Shown here in pieces: positions 43,868 to 54,104 of a stretch of DNA of 64,000 nt. A program made the position numbers and the translations under genes. The stretch's first letter is position 1. Every line of letters begins with the position of its first letter. The stretch spans positions 868,001-932,000 of the forward strand of contig NZ_CP127382.2 of assembly GCF_003286645.3 (NCBI RefSeq), in the 5' to 3' direction. A model generated the notes under the pieces. It was not told the DNA's origin. It saw only the letters and a program-made list of their open reading frames with translations, and ran no database searches. This DNA comes from Aerococcus tenax. Its GTDB lineage: Bacteria; Bacillota; Bacilli; Lactobacillales; Aerococcaceae.

Positions 43868-45007
43868 ATGAAAAGTGAAATGTTAGCTATGATTTTAGCT
43901 GGTGGTAAAGGGACTCGTTTAGGGAAACTCACCCAAGATATCGCTAAACCCGCTGTCCCTTTTGGGGGAAAATACCGTATCATTGATTTTCCCTTAAGTA
44001 ATTGTGCAAATTCAGGTATTACGACAGTAGGAGTGATGACTCAGTATGAACCGCTCGTTTTAAATGACCATATTGGTAATGGAGCGCCTTGGGGGTTGGA
44101 CGTTAGTGATGGCGGGGCAGCCGTTTTACAACCTTACTCAAGTAGTGAAGGGGAAAAATGGTTTAAGGGAACAGCCAATGCGATTTATCAAAATGTAGCC
44201 TTCGTCGATTCACACCAACCTAAATATGTCCTCATCCTGTCTGGTGACCATATTTATAAAATGAATTATGAAGCCATGCTTCAAGAACACATAAAGAACG
44301 AAGCTGATTGTACGGTAGGAGTCATCCCCGTTCCAATGGAAGAAGCTTCCCGTTTTGGCATTATGAATACGGATGAGGCCGGCCGCATTGTTGAATTTGA
44401 AGAGAAACCGGCTGAGCCTAAGAGCAATTTAGCTTCCATGGGGATTTATATTTTTAATTGGGACTTATTACGCCAATATTTGGTAAATGACCCTGAGAAA
44501 ATGGAAGACTTTAGCCATGATGTTATTCCTGCTTATCTTGAAAACCAAGAAAGACTTTACGCCTATTCTTTCCATGGTTACTGGAAGGATGTTGGAACCA
44601 TCGACAGTCTCTGGGAAGCTAATATGGAATTCTTAGAGCCTAACCATCCGCTGAATATTCGAGAAGATACCTGGCCAATCTTTTCAAAAGTTGCGGTTGC
44701 CCCTCCACAATTCATGTCAGAAGAAAGTCATGTCGAAGATTCAATGATTTGTGATGGAACAATTAATCGTGGAAGCATTAAAAATTCAGTCATTTCGCAA
44801 AATGTCACGATTGGCAAGGGAAGTCTGATTGAAAATAGTGTGATTATGTCAGGAGCAAAAATTGGCCAGAATGTAGAAATTAAGTATGCGATTCTGGGTG
44901 AAAATGCTGAAGTGATGGATAATACACGTTTTGTTGGTGAAGTACATGATATTCAGGTGGCTGGATATGAAGAAATAATAGGGGGTAGTGAGCATGGTTC
45001 AAAATAA
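43868..45007 (+). CDS. glgC: Glucose-1-phosphate adenylyltransferase, catalytic subunit
   Basis: 379 residues. The nucleotide-binding motif [12 protein letters not shown] (about 11-22), the substrate region [10 protein letters not shown] and GDHIYKMNY (about 122-130) are intact, and a C-terminal left-handed beta-helix follows. It makes ADP-glucose for GlgA. It overlaps glgD by 20 nt. Firmicutes pair GlgC with the regulatory GlgD, as here. Confidence 0.96.
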   Translation: MKSEMLAMILAGGKGTRLGKLTQDIAKPAVPFGGKYRIIDFPLSNCANSGITTVGVMTQYEPLVLNDHIGNGAPWGLDVSDGGAAVLQPYSSSEGEKWFKGTANAIYQNVAFVDSHQPKYVLILSGDHIYKMNYEAMLQEHIKNEADCTVGVIPVPMEEASRFGIMNTDEAGRIVEFEEKPAEPKSNLASMGIYIFNWDLLRQYLVNDPEKMEDFSHDVIPAYLENQERLYAYSFHGYWKDVGTIDSLWEANMEFLEPNHPLNIREDTWPIFSKVAVAPPQFMSEESHVEDSMICDGTINRGSIKNSVISQNVTIGKGSLIENSVIMSGAKIGQNVEIKYAILGENAEVMDNTRFVGEVHDIQVAGYEEIIGGSEHGSK

Positions 45008-46148
45008 AGTTTGTGCAATATTAAACTTAACTGAAAATGATAACGATCTTTACCCATTGACTAAGCAACGTCCTATTGCCATGTTACCTTTTGCTTGCCG
45101 TTACCGCTTATTAGATTTTGCTCTATCTAGTATCACTTACGCTAATATGCGTTCGGCAGCCCTCTTTATCGGCCGGTCAGGTCGCTCAGTCTATGACCAT
45201 ATCCGTAGCGGAAAACCTTGGGACTTGGACACTTATCGGGGTGGCATATTTACTTTCTCACAAATGGAGCATAAACAAGCGCTTTATGAAGCAGCTAGTC
45301 GCCGTGGTGATTTTTATGATGATCATGAGACTTTTATTAATCGCTCGCACGCGGATTATGTTTATGTTGCCGGTTCACGTGTTTTAGCTAATGTGGTTAT
45401 TAGCGACTTAGTTGAAGCCTTAGAAGATTCTGACGCTGATATTGCCCGCCTATATACCCGTGTCCCTCGCCAAATGATAGAATACCATCCCAATGAGCGG
45501 TTGGTTAGCTTGGATGAAGCAGGCTATATTAATGAATTACAAGTTGAGGGGGTTACCCCAATTGAAAGTGATACCGTCCTATATGATATGAACATGTCCA
45601 TCGTACCAACTAAAATCATGTTAGAAATTATCGAAAAGGCAGAAAGCCAAGACATCAATCAAAACCTTGATGACATTTTGATCCAATTTCTTTCAGATTA
45701 TAAGACGGTTGGGGTTGAACATCATGGCTATATTGCTAATATCGATTCGATCAATGCTTACTACCAAGCAAGTATGGATATGTTAGAGGCAGAAGCTTAT
45801 ACCGAACTCTTTCAAAATAAACAGAGTATCTATACCAAGGGACACAATGGGGTTCCAACATTTTACGCTAAAGGAGCTGACGTTAAGCATTCCCAATTAG
45901 CAACGGGCTGTGAAATTTTTGGGACGGTATTCCATTCCCAACTATTTCGTAAGGTCGTGGTGGAGGCTGAAGCTGAAGTTAGTCACTCTATTATCCTGCA
46001 AGGCTGTAAAATTGGTAAAGGAGCTAAGGTTTCCTATGCCATTTTAGATAAGAATGTGACCGTTGAACCAGGAGCAGTTATTGAAGGAAAACCTGACGAT
46101 TTAATTGTTATTGGTAAGCATGAAGTTATCAAGAGATCTGACTTCTAA
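44988..46148 (+). CDS. glgD: Glucose-1-phosphate adenylyltransferase, regulatory-type subunit
   Basis: 386 residues. Same overall plan as GlgC, but the N-terminal GGxGTRL loop is replaced ([20 protein letters not shown]), so catalysis is impaired; that is the GlgD signature. [14 protein letters not shown] and the beta-helix remain. It forms a complex with GlgC. GGGGGTAGTG precedes the ATG within glgC. Confidence 0.95.
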   Translation: MSMVQNKVCAILNLTENDNDLYPLTKQRPIAMLPFACRYRLLDFALSSITYANMRSAALFIGRSGRSVYDHIRSGKPWDLDTYRGGIFTFSQMEHKQALYEAASRRGDFYDDHETFINRSHADYVYVAGSRVLANVVISDLVEALEDSDADIARLYTRVPRQMIEYHPNERLVSLDEAGYINELQVEGVTPIESDTVLYDMNMSIVPTKIMLEIIEKAESQDINQNLDDILIQFLSDYKTVGVEHHGYIANIDSINAYYQASMDMLEAEAYTELFQNKQSIYTKGHNGVPTFYAKGADVKHSQLATGCEIFGTVFHSQLFRKVVVEAEAEVSHSIILQGCKIGKGAKVSYAILDKNVTVEPGAVIEGKPDDLIVIGKHEVIKRSDF

Positions 46149-46191
46149 GCTTTTTTGTCAGGTGATTGGAAGACTTAGAAAAGAGGACATG

Positions 46192-47634
46192 ATGAAGGTT
46201 TTATTTGTTTCTGCAGAAGCAGCTCCTTTTTTTAAATCAGGGGGGTTGGGCGATGTTTCCTATGCCCTACCTAAGGAATTACAGCGCCAGGGGGTAGATA
46301 TTCGTGTCGCCCTCCCTTATTACACGCTCATGCCAGAAAAATATAAAGAAGATGTCACCGATTTAATGCACTTTACTGTCGACATGGGTAAGAAGAGAGC
46401 CTATGTTGGTATTAAATATTTACAATTAGAAGGGCTAAGCTATTATTTTGTCGATAATTTAGATTATTTTGATCGCGATTCCCTCTATGGTTATGGTGAC
46501 GATGAAGAACGTTTTGCCTTTTTCTCCCTAGCAGTTATTGAAATGATGGAGAAAATTGATTTCATCCCTAACGTCATTCATGTCAATGACTGGCAAAGCG
46601 CCATGATTCCAGCCCTCTTAGTTGATCGCTATCATTGGGTAGAAGCCTATAAGAATATTCGCAAGGTATTAACCATTCATAACTTGCGCTTTCAAGGCTG
46701 GACGGACCGAGAAAATTTAAAAAATTATTTCAATACCACTGATAGCCTCTTTCATGATAAGGGTGTGAGACAAAATAACCGGGTCAATTATCTAAAGGGA
46801 GGGATCAACTTTAGTGATATTGTCACTACTGTGAGCCCTAGCTATGCCCGGGAGATCCAAACGCCTGAATTTGGGGAAGCTTTAGATGGCACGCTTCGAG
46901 CTAATGCTTTTAAAATTCGCGGGATAATTAATGGCATTGATTATGATTTGAATAATCCGCAAACAGACCCTGCCTTAGTCAAAAACTATAGCATGGATAC
47001 AGTGCGTGATGGGAAGGCAGCCAATAAGGCCTTCTTACAAGAACGGGTTGGGTTAGAGGTTAATGCTGACCGGCCCCTTCTGGCCGTGGTGAGCCGTTTA
47101 ACTGATCAAAAGGGCATGCAATTACTAGAAGCTAAGGCTGAAGAACTGTTGCATACCACTTCAGCCCAATTCCTCATTTTAGGGACAGGTGACCAGCGCT
47201 TCGAGCATTCTTTCCGTTACTTTGAAGACCAATATAAGGGCCGCTTTTGTGCCTATATTGACTTTGATACTCAATTAGCTCAGCAAATTTACGCCGGGAG
47301 CGACCTCTTCCTGATGCCGAGTGCCTTTGAACCTTGTGGGCTTTCGCAAATGATTTCAATGCGTTATGGCACTTTACCCCTGGTTCATGAAACTGGTGGC
47401 TTAAAGGATACGGTTATCCCTTATAATCAGTTTACTGGGGAAGGCAATGGTTTTAGTTTTAAACGTTTTGATGCCGGGGATTTTTCCAACATGGTCCACT
47501 ATGCGCTTGGCGTTTACTACAACCAAGAAGAAGCCTGGCATTATCTGATTCAACATGCCATGACTCGTGATTTCCGCTGGAAAAAACCAGCTAAGGATTA
47601 TTTAACGATTTATCAGCAACTCCTTAATGAATAA
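46192..47634 (+). CDS. glgA: Glycogen synthase (ADP-glucose type)
   Basis: 480 residues from the ATG at 46192 with AGAGG upstream; in-frame starts inside glgD add a foreign N-terminus. The GT5 motif KSGGLGDVSYALP (about 16-28), HVNDWQSA and C-terminal MPSAFEPCGLSQMISMRYG are all present. It extends alpha-1,4 glucan from ADP-glucose. Last gene of the operon. glgP and a pullulanase, often next in Lactobacillales, are not here. Confidence 0.96.
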   Translation: MKVLFVSAEAAPFFKSGGLGDVSYALPKELQRQGVDIRVALPYYTLMPEKYKEDVTDLMHFTVDMGKKRAYVGIKYLQLEGLSYYFVDNLDYFDRDSLYGYGDDEERFAFFSLAVIEMMEKIDFIPNVIHVNDWQSAMIPALLVDRYHWVEAYKNIRKVLTIHNLRFQGWTDRENLKNYFNTTDSLFHDKGVRQNNRVNYLKGGINFSDIVTTVSPSYAREIQTPEFGEALDGTLRANAFKIRGIINGIDYDLNNPQTDPALVKNYSMDTVRDGKAANKAFLQERVGLEVNADRPLLAVVSRLTDQKGMQLLEAKAEELLHTTSAQFLILGTGDQRFEHSFRYFEDQYKGRFCAYIDFDTQLAQQIYAGSDLFLMPSAFEPCGLSQMISMRYGTLPLVHETGGLKDTVIPYNQFTGEGNGFSFKRFDAGDFSNMVHYALGVYYNQEEAWHYLIQHAMTRDFRWKKPAKDYLTIYQQLLNE

Positions 47635-47656
47635 TGAGAAAAGCAATACAGAACAA

Positions 47657-47696
47657 AAGGCCAAATTCAAGATGATCACTCGAATTGGCCTTTTTC
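47657..47696. terminator. Bidirectional terminator after glgA
   Basis: AAGGCCAAATTC pairs with GAATTGGCCTT (47657-47691) and runs into five T; the reverse strand also ends in a T-rich tail, serving the convergent gene. Confidence 0.8.
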
Positions 47697-48008
47697 TTAT
47701 CTATGATTAAGGAGTTCTTGCCAGCTATCAAAATCGCTATGTTGACGGACGAATTGGTTCATCAAATAGGAATCTCCCTCGTTTAACTGATCAGCGGCTT
47801 GTAGAGGAAGTGGTGCCTGCAATGAAAACTCTTCAAAGCTATCAAAAGAGGTATACTTTCTAATAAAGTCTTGGCTTAAATAAATACTTGCTTTCTCCTC
47901 AGCTTGGTCTTCGGTTTGGTCTTCCTGACGAGGATTAGCTGGTTGGATTAAACGGTCAAATAAGTCGTCGATACTTTCCATTTCTTCTTTTTTAAAGCGA
48001 AATCCCAT
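47697..48008 (-). CDS. Small protein with two internal repeats, function unknown
   Basis: 103 residues, very acidic middle. The motif FIRKYTSFDSFEEF (about 48-61) is repeated as FVRQHSDFDSWQEL (about 86-99), giving the pattern F-(I/V)-R-x-x-(S/T)-x-F-D-S-(F/W)-x-E. AAGGAGGCAAG precedes the ATG. No family recognised; cytosolic. The repeated short helix suggests a binding module. Confidence 0.7.
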   Translation of the reverse strand: MGFRFKKEEMESIDDLFDRLIQPANPRQEDQTEDQAEEKASIYLSQDFIRKYTSFDSFEEFSLQAPLPLQAADQLNEGDSYLMNQFVRQHSDFDSWQELLNHR

Positions 48009-48109
48009 TGTGTATCTTGCCTCCTTAGGAATAAAGTAATTTTTAGATCATTATCATTATACGCAAAGTTTGCTAAGATAAATAGAGAAATTACGATGAA
48101 AGGTTGACA

Positions 48110-48646
48110 ATGCAAATGACTAAACTCTTATTTTATGGTCACTCAGTTTTAGCAAAATTTCCCTTCGCTCAGATTGGAGATATAAAAATTGATAACCGGG
48201 CCGTGAGCGGCAGCATTGCCGAAGAAGGTTACGATAAGCTAATCAAAAATAATGATTTAAGTGAAGATTATGATACCATTTTATTAATGTACGGGATTAA
48301 TGAATTATGGCAGGGCTTAGGTATCGAGAATCCGACCTACTGGATTGAAAAGAATGTCGAATTTTTTAGCCAGCATTATCCTAAGTCTCAGCTGATTTTA
48401 TCCCTAGTGATGCGAAATCTAAGTGAAGATCCCTCGGTGTCCAATGTGCTCATTGATCGTTTAAATGATAAGTTAAGACAATTTGATAATAAATATTCAT
48501 TAACTTATTGGGATTGGCAAGGATTTTACGACGCAAATAATTATTGCCGACCTGAGCTAACCATCGAGGGGGTCCACCTGACTCAAGCTGGCTACCAGTT
48601 GTTGGCAGAAGGCATCGAGAAAACCATAAGAAGAGGAGTTAAGTAA
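48110..48646 (+). CDS. SGNH/GDSL-type hydrolase
   Basis: 178 residues from the ATG at 48110 (GAAAGG at spacing 6). Block I reads LLFYGHSVLAKFP with Ser in place of the GDSL Ser, block III is MYGINELW (the G-x-N-E motif) and block V is EGVHLTQAGY with catalytic His. So a serine esterase/lipase-like enzyme, substrate unknown. It overlaps trmK by one base (TAATG) and heads the trmK-Nif3 operon. Confidence 0.82.
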   Translation: MQMTKLLFYGHSVLAKFPFAQIGDIKIDNRAVSGSIAEEGYDKLIKNNDLSEDYDTILLMYGINELWQGLGIENPTYWIEKNVEFFSQHYPKSQLILSLVMRNLSEDPSVSNVLIDRLNDKLRQFDNKYSLTYWDWQGFYDANNYCRPELTIEGVHLTQAGYQLLAEGIEKTIRRGVK

Positions 48647-49356
48647 TGACCAAAACACTCTCCAAACGACTGAAAGGAATAGCAAATTACGTTGAAAAGG
48701 GAAGTTATATAGCAGATATTGGTTCAGACCACGCTCATATTCCGATTTATTTATTAGACCAAGGACTGATTAAGGGGGCTATTTGTAGTGAAGTCGCTCA
48801 AGGACCTTATGAGCGGATGTGTCAAGCCGTACTTGATAATCACTATGGCGACTTAGTATCTTGCCGCTTGGGAAATGGTTTAGCCACCTTAACAAAAGAA
48901 GACCCAGTCGATACGGTTATAATTGCAGGTATGGGGGGAAAGCTCATTCATGAAATTTTGCTCGCTGGTGAGGATATTTTGTCGCAATTAGACTATCCCA
49001 AGTTAATTTTACAGGCAAATATTGATGAATACCTCTTGCGCCAATGGTTATTGGATAAAGGCTACCAAATTGTAGGGGAAGAGATTTTAGAAGACGCAGG
49101 AAAAATTTATGAAATTATTGCTGCCGAATATGTCGGAAAGGCCCCTGCTCTCAGTGACAGCCAACTTTATCTAGGACTTTATACCAAGAATAGTAATCCA
49201 GCTATTTTTAGGAAAAAGTGGACCCGGCGCCAACACAAGATAGAGAGCATTCTCCAACAAATGAATGGGGAAGCGCTTAGCCAACGACGTCAGCAATTTA
49301 GTCAACTGTTAGCAATGATCAAACAAGCCTTGGAGGGTGATAGTGATGACCAATAA
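48646..49356 (+). CDS. trmK: tRNA (adenine(22)-N1)-methyltransferase
   Basis: 236 residues. SAM motif IADIGSDHAHIPIYLL (about 23-38) and AGMGGKLIHEIL (about 92-103) define the TrmK/YqfN family, which makes m1A22 in tRNA. It usually lies by rpoD; here it sits next to the Nif3-family gene, its other usual partner. Its C-terminus overlaps that gene. Confidence 0.93.
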   Translation: MTKTLSKRLKGIANYVEKGSYIADIGSDHAHIPIYLLDQGLIKGAICSEVAQGPYERMCQAVLDNHYGDLVSCRLGNGLATLTKEDPVDTVIIAGMGGKLIHEILLAGEDILSQLDYPKLILQANIDEYLLRQWLLDKGYQIVGEEILEDAGKIYEIIAAEYVGKAPALSDSQLYLGLYTKNSNPAIFRKKWTRRQHKIESILQQMNGEALSQRRQQFSQLLAMIKQALEGDSDDQ

Positions 49357-50470
49357 AGTAACCGTCAGCGACCTTGTCCAGTATTTTGAAAACCGTTTTC
49401 CTACTGCCTATGCGCTTGAAGGCGATCCTATTGGCTTACATTTTGGTTCTTTAGATCAAGAGGTCAAGCGGGTTTTAGTGACTTTAGATGTCCGTCCGGA
49501 AGTGGTTGAGGAGGCCATAGCGAAACAAGTTGACTTTATTTTTTCCCACCATCCGGTAATATTTAGACCAGCAAAGCGCCTCAGCGAGGATGATCCCCAA
49601 CAAGCCATGTATGCCAAGCTGATTAGGCACCAAATTGCCGTCTACAGTGCTCATACTAATCTTGATAGTAGTCAGCCTGGAATGAATGATTGGTTGGCTG
49701 AACGTTATGGGATAGAAAATGCCGAGGTTTTTGCCGCTCATTACCATGAAAAAAATTACCGCCTGGTCACTTTTTTACCCAAGGAGAGTTTGCCTGCCTT
49801 CAAAGAGGCGCTTAGTGCCTATCCTCTTTCTGTTATTGGAAATTACCAGCATTGTTTCTTTCAATGGACTGGTCAAGGAAGTTTTATTCCTGTAGATGGA
49901 GCTCAACCAAAAATTGGTGAAGTAGATCAAGAAACTGAGCTTGAGGAAATTGCCCTGTCCCTAACTGTCAAGGAAGGGGAAAAAGAGAAAGTTTGTGACT
50001 TGGTAAAAAAATACCATCCTTATGAAGAAGCGGTCGTTGAAATCTATGAGAAGAATAATGATTATCAAAGTATTGGTATGGGTAGAATTGGGGAATTAAA
50101 AGAGAAAATTTCCTTTAAAGATTATGTGGAAAAAATTAAGGATCTTTCTCACTTAGAAGGCATTCGCTTTGTGACTAGGGATGACAAGGCCCTCGTTCAC
50201 CGGGTAGCCGTATTAGGTGGGGCAGGTTCATCCTATTATCAAGCAGCCAAGGTTGCTGGGGCTGATGTTTTTATTACGGCTGATGCGGATTACCATACTG
50301 CCCATGATATCTATGAAAGTGGCCTGAGTCTAATTGACCCCGGTCACCATATGGAAGCTATTTGTATTCCCTATGTCCTAGACGAGTTGACCCAGTGGAG
50401 CCAAACCAATCATTTTGGCCTGACTGTCTTTCCTTCTGAGGTCAACACTGATCCTTTTCATTTCTTGTAG
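49346..50470 (+). CDS. Nif3-like dinuclear metal centre protein
   Basis: 374 residues from the ATG at 49346 with GGAGG at 49332-49336. Metal-ligand motifs FSHHPVIFRP (about 66), YSAHTNLDSS (about 100) and C-terminal GHHMEA with Glu are present. The central insert of ~120 residues is typical of Firmicutes YqfO. Family members are often labelled GTP cyclohydrolase I type 2 without strong proof. It overlaps trmK by 11 nt. Confidence 0.92.
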   Translation: MTNKVTVSDLVQYFENRFPTAYALEGDPIGLHFGSLDQEVKRVLVTLDVRPEVVEEAIAKQVDFIFSHHPVIFRPAKRLSEDDPQQAMYAKLIRHQIAVYSAHTNLDSSQPGMNDWLAERYGIENAEVFAAHYHEKNYRLVTFLPKESLPAFKEALSAYPLSVIGNYQHCFFQWTGQGSFIPVDGAQPKIGEVDQETELEEIALSLTVKEGEKEKVCDLVKKYHPYEEAVVEIYEKNNDYQSIGMGRIGELKEKISFKDYVEKIKDLSHLEGIRFVTRDDKALVHRVAVLGGAGSSYYQAAKVAGADVFITADADYHTAHDIYESGLSLIDPGHHMEAICIPYVLDELTQWSQTNHFGLTVFPSEVNTDPFHFL

Positions 50471-50493
50471 GAGTCTATTAAAGGAAGGTTAGC

Positions 50494-53400
50494 ATGCGTT
50501 TACAAATCACACGTATTTTAGAAACTAAGGATAATCGTGAGGGCACATTGAGAGATATGGCAAGCTTCTTAGCGGCTGATCAAAATCACCGGGTCTTTTA
50601 TTTAGTTCCCGAACATATGAAGTTTGATATGGAGAAAATTATTCTTGATAATATCCAAACTTATAAAAGTAAGCCTGCTAGTGATAACGGGGTTGCTATG
50701 ATGCGCTTACAGGTCTTTTCTTTTAAACGACTGGCCTGGTATTTTTTAGAACAAAACCAAGAGCCCATTCAATCAGGATTAGATGATATTGGCCTAATGA
50801 TGCTGATCAAGCAAATCTTAAATGACTTGCAGGAAGATTTACTTATCTTTCGCCGCGAAAGTGGCTATATTGGGTTTCAAGAACAATTAACCCAATTGTT
50901 TAAGGAATTTGACCAGGGGAATATCAGTAGTCATCGTTTAATTGAAATCTACCGTACAGTAGAGGCAGAGGCGGATGGCCAAGATCCCCTATTAGACAAC
51001 CAATTAGACAAATTAAGAGAACTTATTCTTATCTACCAAAGCTTTGAAAGCAAGTTATCCGATCAAATTCTTACTGAACAGGCTCTTTACAAACAATTAA
51101 AGCATTACCTGACGACGACCGATTTATCACAGGTCAGAGTGGTTGTTGATGGCTTCTATCGCTTTACTGCTAATGAATTTGATATCCTTGGCGACTTATT
51201 GGCAGCTTGCGACCAGGTAGAAGTGATATTAACCCTTGATAGTCAGAAGACGCTGAAGAGTGAGTTTCAAGGGCAAGATTTATTTAGTTTGAGTCGGCAA
51301 AGCTATAATAAGTTAGTCCAATTAGCCAAAGCTATCGATTGTCCCCTGATGCTTGATCGTGTGGGTAAGATTAATGAACAGTTTGATCCAGGCTTTTACT
51401 TACTTGACCAGACCTTAGTCAAGGACTGGTCGAATGACAAGGCAGCCTACGCTACTATTTCCAAAGAAGAGCAAGATCAAGTTAAAAATCTGATCCAAGT
51501 GTGGTCCTGTCAAACCCCCTATATTGAAGCAGAACAGGTGGCTAACCAAATTTATCATTTAGTCAGTTGTCAAGCTTATCGTTATCAGGATATTCAAATT
51601 TTGACTAGGGACTTTGACCAGGTAAGAGAACAGCTTTTGCCTTATTTAAAGATGAATAATATTCCCTATTTCCTTGACGATAGTGAATCCATGGCAGACC
51701 ATCCCTTATTCTTATTCATCGATGCGCTTATTCGTATTTACCGCTATGATTGGCGTTATGAGGATATCTTTAATCTGTTACGGACGGAATTGTTATTGCC
51801 CTTGCATGATTCTGATGACCCTTGGTCTGAAGTTGAAAGTTTCCGTCGAGAAGTCGATCTCACAGAAAACGTGGTGCTACAAAATGGCTATGAGGGTAAA
51901 CAATGGTGGCAAAAGGGGGTCACTTGGTCATATTTAAGGGTGGATGATTACGGGCAAGTGGTTGCTAGTGAATCAGATCAAGAAACTCAGGAAATTGCTA
52001 ATCAAGTCAAAGCTTTTCTAGCAGAAGCCTTAGATGGCCTTTTTACAGCTTTTGACCAAGCAAGTAATAACCATGACGCTTTGCTGGCTCTCTATCAATT
52101 TTTAGTCCACTATCAGATTCCTGAACAATTAATGCTTTGGGCCCAAAATAATGCCCTAAATAACCGTTTAGATGAGGGACGACACCACGAACAAGCTTGG
52201 CAAGCCTTTATCAAAGTGCTTGATCAATATGACCGCTTATTTAAAGACCAAAGCTTTAAGATTCAAGATTTTCAAGAAGTTTTGGCCAGTGCCTTTAACC
52301 AGACAAAATATAATATGGTTCCCCCAACCTTGGATTCAGTAACAATTCGAGGAATTGACAGTCAACGTTCAGAACATAAAAAGGTAACCTTTGTTATGGC
52401 CTTGACCAAGTCTAATTTACCTAAGGCTTATCAAAACCATAGTCTACTGACTGATGAAGATCGGGAGGTTTTAAATCATTATTTTACCCCCAATGAAGGC
52501 TTGAACTTAAGTAGCCAAGTCAAGACAAATAATGAAAAATTTATTGCCTATAAACTCTTTTTATCTGCTAGTGAACGTTTATATTTATCTTTTCCCTATA
52601 ATCAACTAGGAGATAAGGCCACAGATATCTCTCCTTATTTAACATATTTAATTGATCGCTTTGACCTCGAAGTTTGGGATAAAAAATCACTAGCCTTGCC
52701 AGTGTCTGAGAAAGACTCTCTAGTTTTTGGCAACTGGCGTAGTCAATTGCATTATTTGATCCAAGTTTATCAAGGCAATAAAAGTAAGCACTCGGCGATT
52801 TCAGATCGATGGGAAGTACTCAAAGATGCACTGAGCCAAGAGACTAAGAGTCGGGACTATAGCTTCAGAGCACTTCAAGGACTAAACCACCAAAATAAAG
52901 TGGTCAATTTAAGTTCAGAGGAAGCAAAGGCCCTATATGGATCTCAACTGGCGGTATCCGTCTCAAGCTTAGAATTGTATAATAAGGATCCTTTTTCTTA
53001 CTTTTTACAGTACGGTTTAAAGTTAAGAGAGCGACCCATCTTTAAAATTGATGAGCGCCTGACAGGAAGTTATTTCCACCGGGTACTGCAAGAATATTAT
53101 GACCTAAAGAAACAGTCGGATGACTCCTTTGATGAACTATTTTCTCATGCGCTCAATACCACGTTAAAGGATCCAGCCTATGATATTTTTTCGGCCAACC
53201 AGTTCTATAATTACCAATTAAAACAATTAAACTTTAACCTTAATCGTTTTATCAAACAATTTGATATAAAAATGAATAAGACCAAGTGGCATAACTATGC
53301 TAATGAAGCAAGTTTTGGGATGAAGGCGGATCAATCCTATTCCTTTAATCTTTCTGACCAGACTAGGGTTCACCTGCGGGGAATTATCGACCGCATTGAT

Positions 53401-54102
53401 ACTTTTAATTGGCAGTTTAAGGGGCAAGATTACTTAGTTAGTCAAATCACTGATTATAAATCAGGGGCAAGGGCAATCAATCTTGGCGATATATTCCAAG
53501 GGACTAATATCCAGCTATATACTTATTTATTAGTCTGTTTGGAAAAATTTCAAGCCCAGTATCCCGATAAAAAGATCATTCCCTTTGGAGCCTTTTATCA
53601 AAAAGTGACTGCTCCATTGAAAAAGGTTGAAAACCAAAGCGAATATTCTGAGATGATGGCGAAAAATGCTAGCGGCACGGTTGATTTAAGTCAAGAATTA
53701 AAAAGTAATGAATATTTCCTAGCTAGCCAGCAACTACTCGAGGACATTATGAAAGCGGGCTATGATGGGGAAGACTTGTATGCTTATGGACTGAAAAAAG
53801 ACGGAGATTTTGATAAGAATAGGTCACGAAAAATATTGACTTTAAAAGAATTCCAAGCCCTATTAGACTATATAAAAGAAATTATTTATAACAGTTCAGA
53901 AAATATCATGAGTGGTGATATTCAATTGCGTCCCCTGGAAGATGAAAAATACCTTCCCTCGACAACAGCCTATAAAAGTATTGCCCAATTTGATTTAACC
54001 GAGCCAGGCAAACACTATCGAGACAGATTAAAGCTCTCTAAGGAAGCCTTTTTCCAAATGATCGCAAATGAATTCAATGAGACAAGTGAGGAGGAAGAAT
54101 AA
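50494..54102 (+). CDS. rexB: ATP-dependent nuclease subunit B (RexB/AddB)
   Basis: 1,202 residues. N-terminal helicase-like half without the Walker A lysine loop of AddB, then a C-terminal RecB-type nuclease with GSYFHRVLQEYYDLK (about 855) and ITDYKSGARAI (about 985). The four Cys of the AddB Fe-S cluster are missing, as expected for Lactobacillales RexB. With RexA it processes double-strand ends for recombination at Chi. AAAGGAAGG precedes the ATG; 2 nt separate it from rexA. Confidence 0.93.
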   Translation: MRLQITRILETKDNREGTLRDMASFLAADQNHRVFYLVPEHMKFDMEKIILDNIQTYKSKPASDNGVAMMRLQVFSFKRLAWYFLEQNQEPIQSGLDDIGLMMLIKQILNDLQEDLLIFRRESGYIGFQEQLTQLFKEFDQGNISSHRLIEIYRTVEAEADGQDPLLDNQLDKLRELILIYQSFESKLSDQILTEQALYKQLKHYLTTTDLSQVRVVVDGFYRFTANEFDILGDLLAACDQVEVILTLDSQKTLKSEFQGQDLFSLSRQSYNKLVQLAKAIDCPLMLDRVGKINEQFDPGFYLLDQTLVKDWSNDKAAYATISKEEQDQVKNLIQVWSCQTPYIEAEQVANQIYHLVSCQAYRYQDIQILTRDFDQVREQLLPYLKMNNIPYFLDDSESMADHPLFLFIDALIRIYRYDWRYEDIFNLLRTELLLPLHDSDDPWSEVESFRREVDLTENVVLQNGYEGKQWWQKGVTWSYLRVDDYGQVVASESDQETQEIANQVKAFLAEALDGLFTAFDQASNNHDALLALYQFLVHYQIPEQLMLWAQNNALNNRLDEGRHHEQAWQAFIKVLDQYDRLFKDQSFKIQDFQEVLASAFNQTKYNMVPPTLDSVTIRGIDSQRSEHKKVTFVMALTKSNLPKAYQNHSLLTDEDREVLNHYFTPNEGLNLSSQVKTNNEKFIAYKLFLSASERLYLSFPYNQLGDKATDISPYLTYLIDRFDLEVWDKKSLALPVSEKDSLVFGNWRSQLHYLIQVYQGNKSKHSAISDRWEVLKDALSQETKSRDYSFRALQGLNHQNKVVNLSSEEAKALYGSQLAVSVSSLELYNKDPFSYFLQYGLKLRERPIFKIDERLTGSYFHRVLQEYYDLKKQSDDSFDELFSHALNTTLKDPAYDIFSANQFYNYQLKQLNFNLNRFIKQFDIKMNKTKWHNYANEASFGMKADQSYSFNLSDQTRVHLRGIIDRIDTFNWQFKGQDYLVSQITDYKSGARAINLGDIFQGTNIQLYTYLLVCLEKFQAQYPDKKIIPFGAFYQKVTAPLKKVENQSEYSEMMAKNASGTVDLSQELKSNEYFLASQQLLEDIMKAGYDGEDLYAYGLKKDGDFDKNRSRKILTLKEFQALLDYIKEIIYNSSENIMSGDIQLRPLEDEKYLPSTTAYKSIAQFDLTEPGKHYRDRLKLSKEAFFQMIANEFNETSEEEE

Positions 54103-54104
54103 GG

